A stretch of 64,000 nucleotides of DNA from Tubulanus polymorphus (taxonomy: Eukaryota; Nemertea; Palaeonemertea; Tubulaniformes; Tubulanidae), in the NCBI RefSeq assembly GCF_964204645.1, contig NC_134025.1, forward strand, positions 28,302,001 through 28,366,000. The letters are read 5' to 3'. The translations under genes and the position numbers were made by a program. Positions within the stretch are counted from its first letter, which is position 1, and each line of letters opens with the position of its first letter. Of this stretch, positions 59,751 through 64,000 are shown in pieces. The notes beneath the pieces were generated by a model. It searched no databases and was not told the origin of the DNA. It was given only the letters and a program-made list of their open reading frames with translations.

Positions 59751-60480
59751 AATTCTGAACTATTAGCAATAACAATCTCACTACACTGCACACAACAGCA
59801 ATACGACCTGGTGAAATTGAAAAATAAATAAGCTAGGCCTAACACTACATCACATTGATGAATACAGTGTAGATATTTAACAGGGCCTACTATGGTGAGA
59901 GCGTTCTCATTATTAGGCACTGAAACCAGTAGGCAGTATAAAAGTCGACCAGCCACAATTCCTAAACTAAAAGTGATTTTTTGACACTGAAAAAAAGATG
60001 TGCAACCTTTTTTGATGATGTGTACAATATAATATGATGCACGAGCCAAGGCCTAACCATTTACTACAAAACAAGAAAAGGGGCACTTGCGTTCATCTAA
60101 ATATGGATTAGGCCTAGGCCTAATTAATTTAAATGGACTGAAAGCTAAATATTGCTTGCCCGAGCGCATCTATGTAGTAGTGTGTATGTAATACATAGGC
60201 TATACACAAACAATGCCAACAAGGCAAATCATAAATGCCGGTTTGTGTTTTTGTGGTGGTGGATTGAATCGGTTGACCAATTCAACGTTTGAAATTTAAA
60301 TTTAAGACCCTATGAACCGATTTCTCTGGACTATTTCGCGTCTTAATTAGAACAAATACTTTGAACACGCCACCCGAAGTTAATTTTCACTCTCTAAACG
60401 CAGCCTTGAATTGAAATGAAGTATTAGATGCGTTCAACTCACCGTTAATTAACAGTTGAAGAGGCCGCCATTGGTACACA
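59751..60480 (-). promoter_or_regulatory. CEP128 spliced 5' UTR and promoter
   Basis: On the minus strand CACCAG|GTCG (exon from 59807) precedes the start codon, and AACG|GTGAGT gives a donor with the exon ending at 60443. Just upstream lies CAATGGCGGCC (CCGCCATT at about 60465-60472 on plus), a good match to the YY1-type element found close to transcription starts. The start of transcription near 60460-60480 is inferred. Confidence 0.5.
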
Positions 60481-61505
60481 AACAAACCTTCATCGCGCAG
60501 TGAATTAAGAATTCAATAAAACCATAAACCAGCACAGCTGAGTCTAATAAAATCGAATAATCCACTAACAAGCGGACATCATACTTGAGAAATGGAAATA
60601 AATTGCAAAATTCCTGTAAAACAGTGTTTATTCTATATCAGGTGGACTCAAAATGTCAAGTCAAACATTTTGTGCAATCAAAAATTACAAAATATTCGCC
60701 TCTATAATTCAAAATATAAACAAATGCACGTGGGTAGATGTTATCATGTTTTTTTCTGGAAAAAGTCAATGGTAATCTCTTTTTCAAAGGTAAATTAAAG
60801 TAATTTTGTAAAGTTTGATGATGTTTCTATCGTGTCTATGCGATTTGATTTTCAATGGGTGTATTCTCCGAGTTAAACCAACGGAAAAACTTTTAGGAAT
60901 GAGCCTCTGCTATAGCGATAGATGGCAGCATAGTGGAATAACACTCACTTGCCTCGGATGGAAACTACCGTACGGACAAACGAACGGACCAATTCAATGA
61001 AGCGCTCTATTGAGCATTACGCAACGGTGGCACTAGTAAATTCGTGAACGTCTTTAACAAAATATCTCAGGATATTTGAAAGTGCGCCTAGTCCTAAGAC
61101 CGATGAACAAGCCTACGATCCTAGGACTGACCAGTCAGTAAGGAAGACCAAAAAACTTTTATAGTGCAGTGAAAACCATGATAACACTTTTATACTAAAA
61201 CCGCCGATCCGCGGGCCCGGTGGGGTCACCTATTAATCGTCGTGTGTGCGTGAACTGTATCGTAAGAATGTTTATATTTCCCACCTATGAGGCGAATTCA
61301 TTACGAATTAACAATTTCGACGTTTTAATCAAATATACATATACATATATAGTCCTTATGGATTATCGGACAGTCCTCGGTCAATTCAATTAAGTCGCGT
61401 TTAAGGAACACCGCGGTATAGTGAATAATTGATTTGAATTCCGTTACATAGTGAACTAAACATATCATTGGAAATTTAAGTGTGATTAATCTATGATTCT
61501 TGAGA
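60481..61505. other. divergent intergenic region between CEP128 and the WDY-like gene
   Basis: About 1 kb of non-coding DNA that should hold the promoter of the plus-strand gene. A weak relative of the shared promoter motif (AGATGGCAGCATAGTGG) occurs at about 60920-60936. Nothing else recognised. Confidence 0.45.
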
Positions 61506-61782
61506 ATGGATCGTAGAGCGGGGATGTGGTGAGTTCTAAACTAAAAATACCTTACTTCAAACCGTTAGAATCAAAAATATTTTCTCAAAGTTACCTGATA
61601 TATCGACAAATATGATTCGAACTATGATATCAGTAATCTGCTATGAACTAGCGAATATTGAATAAATACATGTATTTCGAAAAATAAAGTGACGCCAATA
61701 GCAGCGAGTAAAATGAAAGTTACTAATTGGAAATAATTCTTTTTCAGGATTTCGATAAATGGTACCATTCTGAAAAGATAAC
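61506..61782 (+). promoter_or_regulatory. spliced leader and possible upstream ORF of the WDY-like gene
   Basis: A splice donor (ATGTG|GTGAGT, exon ending 61528) and acceptor (TTTTTCAG, exon starting 61748) suggest a 5' UTR intron. If so, an ATG at 61506 opens a 19-codon upstream ORF ending TAA at 61779-61781, one base before the main ATG. An in-frame TGA at 61771-61773 shows that the main frame cannot start earlier. Confidence 0.4.
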
Positions 61783-64000
61783 ATGGACAGCCCTGATGAA
61801 AACGCTGGTCAAGGAAACACAACTGTGTGGACAGCAAGCCCAGATCCGGAAAAAGTTCCCAGACGTACATCAATTTGGTCGAATGACAGAGAAGGTGCAG
61901 ATTCAGGTTTACAAAATGGAACTCCCTCGCAGCAAGAGCGTCGTATGTCTCAGTTTAGCCAAAAGATGGATTCACTGGAAATTCCTCGAACATCGCGTTC
62001 CGTATTTCAGAAAGTATCCAGCGCTGTAATTGCGATCAACAGAATGAAACGCGCCGTCAACAACGAGAATAATGAGCTTGAAAACTCATCTGCTCAACTC
62101 GTTCAAAGCGACGGAAAAACGACGAAAAAATCCGGCGATTCGGTGAAACTGGAGGAACAAATAACGAACGAAAAACTAACGAATTTACAACAGATATTCG
62201 AAGAGGCGGATGAAGATGGCGGGGGTGGGTTAGATATAGACGAATTTCGATACGCCATGAGGCAGACCATGGGTGCCGTCGATGACCACGAGTTGGAGAT
62301 AGTTTTCATGAAAGTGGACACGAATTGCGATGGAACTGTCGACTGGGATGAATACCTGTCCTATATGTTGCTCGAGTACAAAGAGAAAGATCAAATGACC
62401 AGTATGCTTCAAGAGAAACCGTTCCCTAAATCTCTCAAAGATGTCGAATGCAATCACAGAGATGATATAACGACGATTACGTTTTTACCATCTCTAATAA
62501 ATCGACACGGTAATTCTGCCGATGATATAGATTACCTCCACGGACGATACATTACAATCAGTAAAGAAGGTGTCATCAATTTATGGTCGTTAGATATGAA
62601 CCATCTGAAAACGTACCACGCAAACGGTTCGAACGAGAGAACTAGATCTATTTGGGTAACCGATTTGGTGTGTATGCCTAATGTTAGTATGGTGGCCATT
62701 GCTTCAACCCAAAGAGATATCGCACTTTACGATCTTAATGCAAGTAAGTTTGAAAAGCATTACCGTATAAGTGGATTAGATCATTGTGCTTTATGCATGG
62801 ATTACTGGTTTGACACTAAAGATATGAATAAAGGAATTCTCCTTTGGGGAGACGGAGGAGGTAACGTGTGCGGGGTCAAATTTAATGAGTGCATGTTGGG
62901 TGGATTGTTCGGCGCATATCCCGGTAAGCAGGTGCACGGTCAACGGATACCGTTTCCCGAGTTGCTGAAGGGCCAAGCGAAGGGTGTGCAAGCGTACAGG
63001 ATGACTGGTTTACACGATGACTGGGTTAGTCAAGTGAAATATTTTCCCACGTTAGACTCTTTCATATCTTGTTCGGTATCGAGCACAAATTCGATGTATC
63101 TCGGCGATTTTGAACAGAAAAAGTCCAGTTCGTACTTCAGCGTGAAGAAAGGAATTCTATGTTTCGACTATAGTAAAATAACGAACATCATCGTCACAGG
63201 AGGAGTCGATCATTTGGTAAGATTGTGGAATCCATACGTCACCAGTAAAGCTATCGTCGTCTTCAAAGGTCACGCTAAAGCGGTCACTCACGTCATGATA
63301 AACAATGTCAGAGAACAAGTGATAAGCATCGCTAAAGATAAGACAATTAGAGTATTCAATATGGCGGATCAAAGTTGCGCGCAGGTTATACCCGGGATCA
63401 AAATACCGATGGGTCCACACGTGATCTCAGCGGCATTTTACAATCCGCAGACGCAATCTCTCATCCTTACTACCAATCAGTTAGCGTATTTTGAACGTAA
63501 AGACGAAGAAAGGCATCAGGAAATAAAATCGCACATGAAGCCAATATGTGCCGCACTTTATAACAAATTATTCAACCAGGTCGTAAGTGCGTGCCATGCG
63601 TCGGTCGTCAGTGTTTGGGATTTGGATACTGGGCAAAAGGTCATCCAATTCACAAATGCCCACAAAGTAGTGGAACGTGGAGAGGAACGAGGTGTCGAAA
63701 TAACAGCCATGGAATTCGATCCAACAGGTCGGCGATTGATAACAGGGGCCAGGGATGGAACCGTTAAAATCTGGAATTTCAACAACGGAGCCTGTCTTAG
63801 AGAGCTCGATACGCCAGGAGGTTGCGAGGTCACAGGAATCGTCTGTCCGAAGCAGAGGATTGTGATCGCTGGTTGGAACAGGCGAATATCTACATTCATC
63901 GACGCGAAAGATGCAGAAGACATCGGTAAAGTTTGGGCATCTTGGCACAAAGATGACATCCTCTCAGTAGCATTTTACCCGCGCTCGAGTATCATTGCAA
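61783..64000 (+). CDS. EF-hand / WD40-repeat protein, WDY-like (EFCAB8/WDR49/WDR64 group), 3' end outside window
   Basis: One frame stays open from ATG 61783 to the window end: 739 codons with no intron. The N-terminal 100 residues are polar. Two EF-hand loops follow: DEDGGGGLDIDE (residues 143-154) and DTNCDGTVDWDE (179-190). WD40 repeats come next, for example YITISKEGVINLWSLD (near 258), IIVTGGVDHLVRLWNP (near 470), VISIAKDKTIRVFNM, VVSACHASVVSVWDLDTG and RLITGARDGTVKIWNFNNG. The EF-hand pair plus WD array is the layout of 'WD repeat-containing protein on Y chromosome' in flies and its relatives in other animals, several of them linked to sperm or cilia. The first loop has glycine at coordinating position 5, so its calcium binding is uncertain. 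The lack of introns is unlike all neighbours. Confidence 0.88.
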   Translation, partial: MDSPDENAGQGNTTVWTASPDPEKVPRRTSIWSNDREGADSGLQNGTPSQQERRMSQFSQKMDSLEIPRTSRSVFQKVSSAVIAINRMKRAVNNENNELENSSAQLVQSDGKTTKKSGDSVKLEEQITNEKLTNLQQIFEEADEDGGGGLDIDEFRYAMRQTMGAVDDHELEIVFMKVDTNCDGTVDWDEYLSYMLLEYKEKDQMTSMLQEKPFPKSLKDVECNHRDDITTITFLPSLINRHGNSADDIDYLHGRYITISKEGVINLWSLDMNHLKTYHANGSNERTRSIWVTDLVCMPNVSMVAIASTQRDIALYDLNASKFEKHYRISGLDHCALCMDYWFDTKDMNKGILLWGDGGGNVCGVKFNECMLGGLFGAYPGKQVHGQRIPFPELLKGQAKGVQAYRMTGLHDDWVSQVKYFPTLDSFISCSVSSTNSMYLGDFEQKKSSSYFSVKKGILCFDYSKITNIIVTGGVDHLVRLWNPYVTSKAIVVFKGHAKAVTHVMINNVREQVISIAKDKTIRVFNMADQSCAQVIPGIKIPMGPHVISAAFYNPQTQSLILTTNQLAYFERKDEERHQEIKSHMKPICAALYNKLFNQVVSACHASVVSVWDLDTGQKVIQFTNAHKVVERGEERGVEITAMEFDPTGRRLITGARDGTVKIWNFNNGACLRELDTPGGCEVTGIVCPKQRIVIAGWNRRISTFIDAKDAEDIGKVWASWHKDDILSVAFYPRSSIIA

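Noticed and set aside
1-64000. CRISPR arrays, prophage, operons or a bacterial defence system
   Set aside because: No regularly spaced repeats or prokaryotic gene organisation; every recognised gene is eukaryotic, and all but the partial WDY-like gene have coding introns.

Overview
This is a eukaryotic nuclear window, AT-rich and dense in spliceosomal introns. Most exons are 50-200 bp with ordinary GT-AG borders. The gene content (axonemal dynein, a centriolar appendage protein, a DBHS nuclear RNA-binding protein, CDC37, OLA1) is that of a ciliated animal. A lophotrochozoan such as a mollusc, annelid or brachiopod is my inference, not something the sequence proves. There are no bacterial operons, CRISPR arrays, phage genes or rRNA, and I found no intact tRNA gene.

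Layout: OLA1 (-, 410-3026, 11 exons); about 5 kb of non-coding DNA with a MITE-like element; a NONO/SFPQ-family DBHS gene (-, 8101-13689, 7 exons); a very large dynein heavy chain gene (-, 14439-44094); a metallophosphoesterase of the MPPED/UPF0046 family (+, 44859-45875, 4 exons), divergent from the dynein across a shared promoter region; CDC37 (-, 46471-48965, 11 exons), convergent with the phosphoesterase; CEP128 (-, 50388-59750, many exons); and the 5' part of an EF-hand/WD40 gene of the WDY type (+, from 61783 to the window end), divergent from CEP128. The exon sets I assembled for OLA1, DBHS, MPPED and CDC37 each add up to a whole number of codons (400, 586, 261 and 363 residues).

The genes are mostly unrelated housekeeping and ciliary genes rather than one pathway. 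Dynein, CEP128 and probably the WDY-like gene share a cilium/centriole/sperm theme.

The strongest unusual signal is in the dynein gene. Its tail is of the outer-arm gamma (DNAH5/DNAH8) type, but AAA1 is diverged and AAA4 has lost its P-loop. At several tail junctions where the protein aligns to the family without a gap, the introns contain extra small phase-0 exons (15, 24, 24, 69 and 51 nt). Further short exons lie in the linker (45 and 42 nt), near AAA1/AAA2 (36 nt) and in stalk helix CC2 (33 nt = 11 residues). They look like a microexon/cassette programme. Other leads are a roughly 20-bp promoter motif shared by three gene starts, a 739-codon uninterrupted frame in an intron-rich neighbourhood, two GC-AG introns, and six foldback or terminal-inverted-repeat elements.
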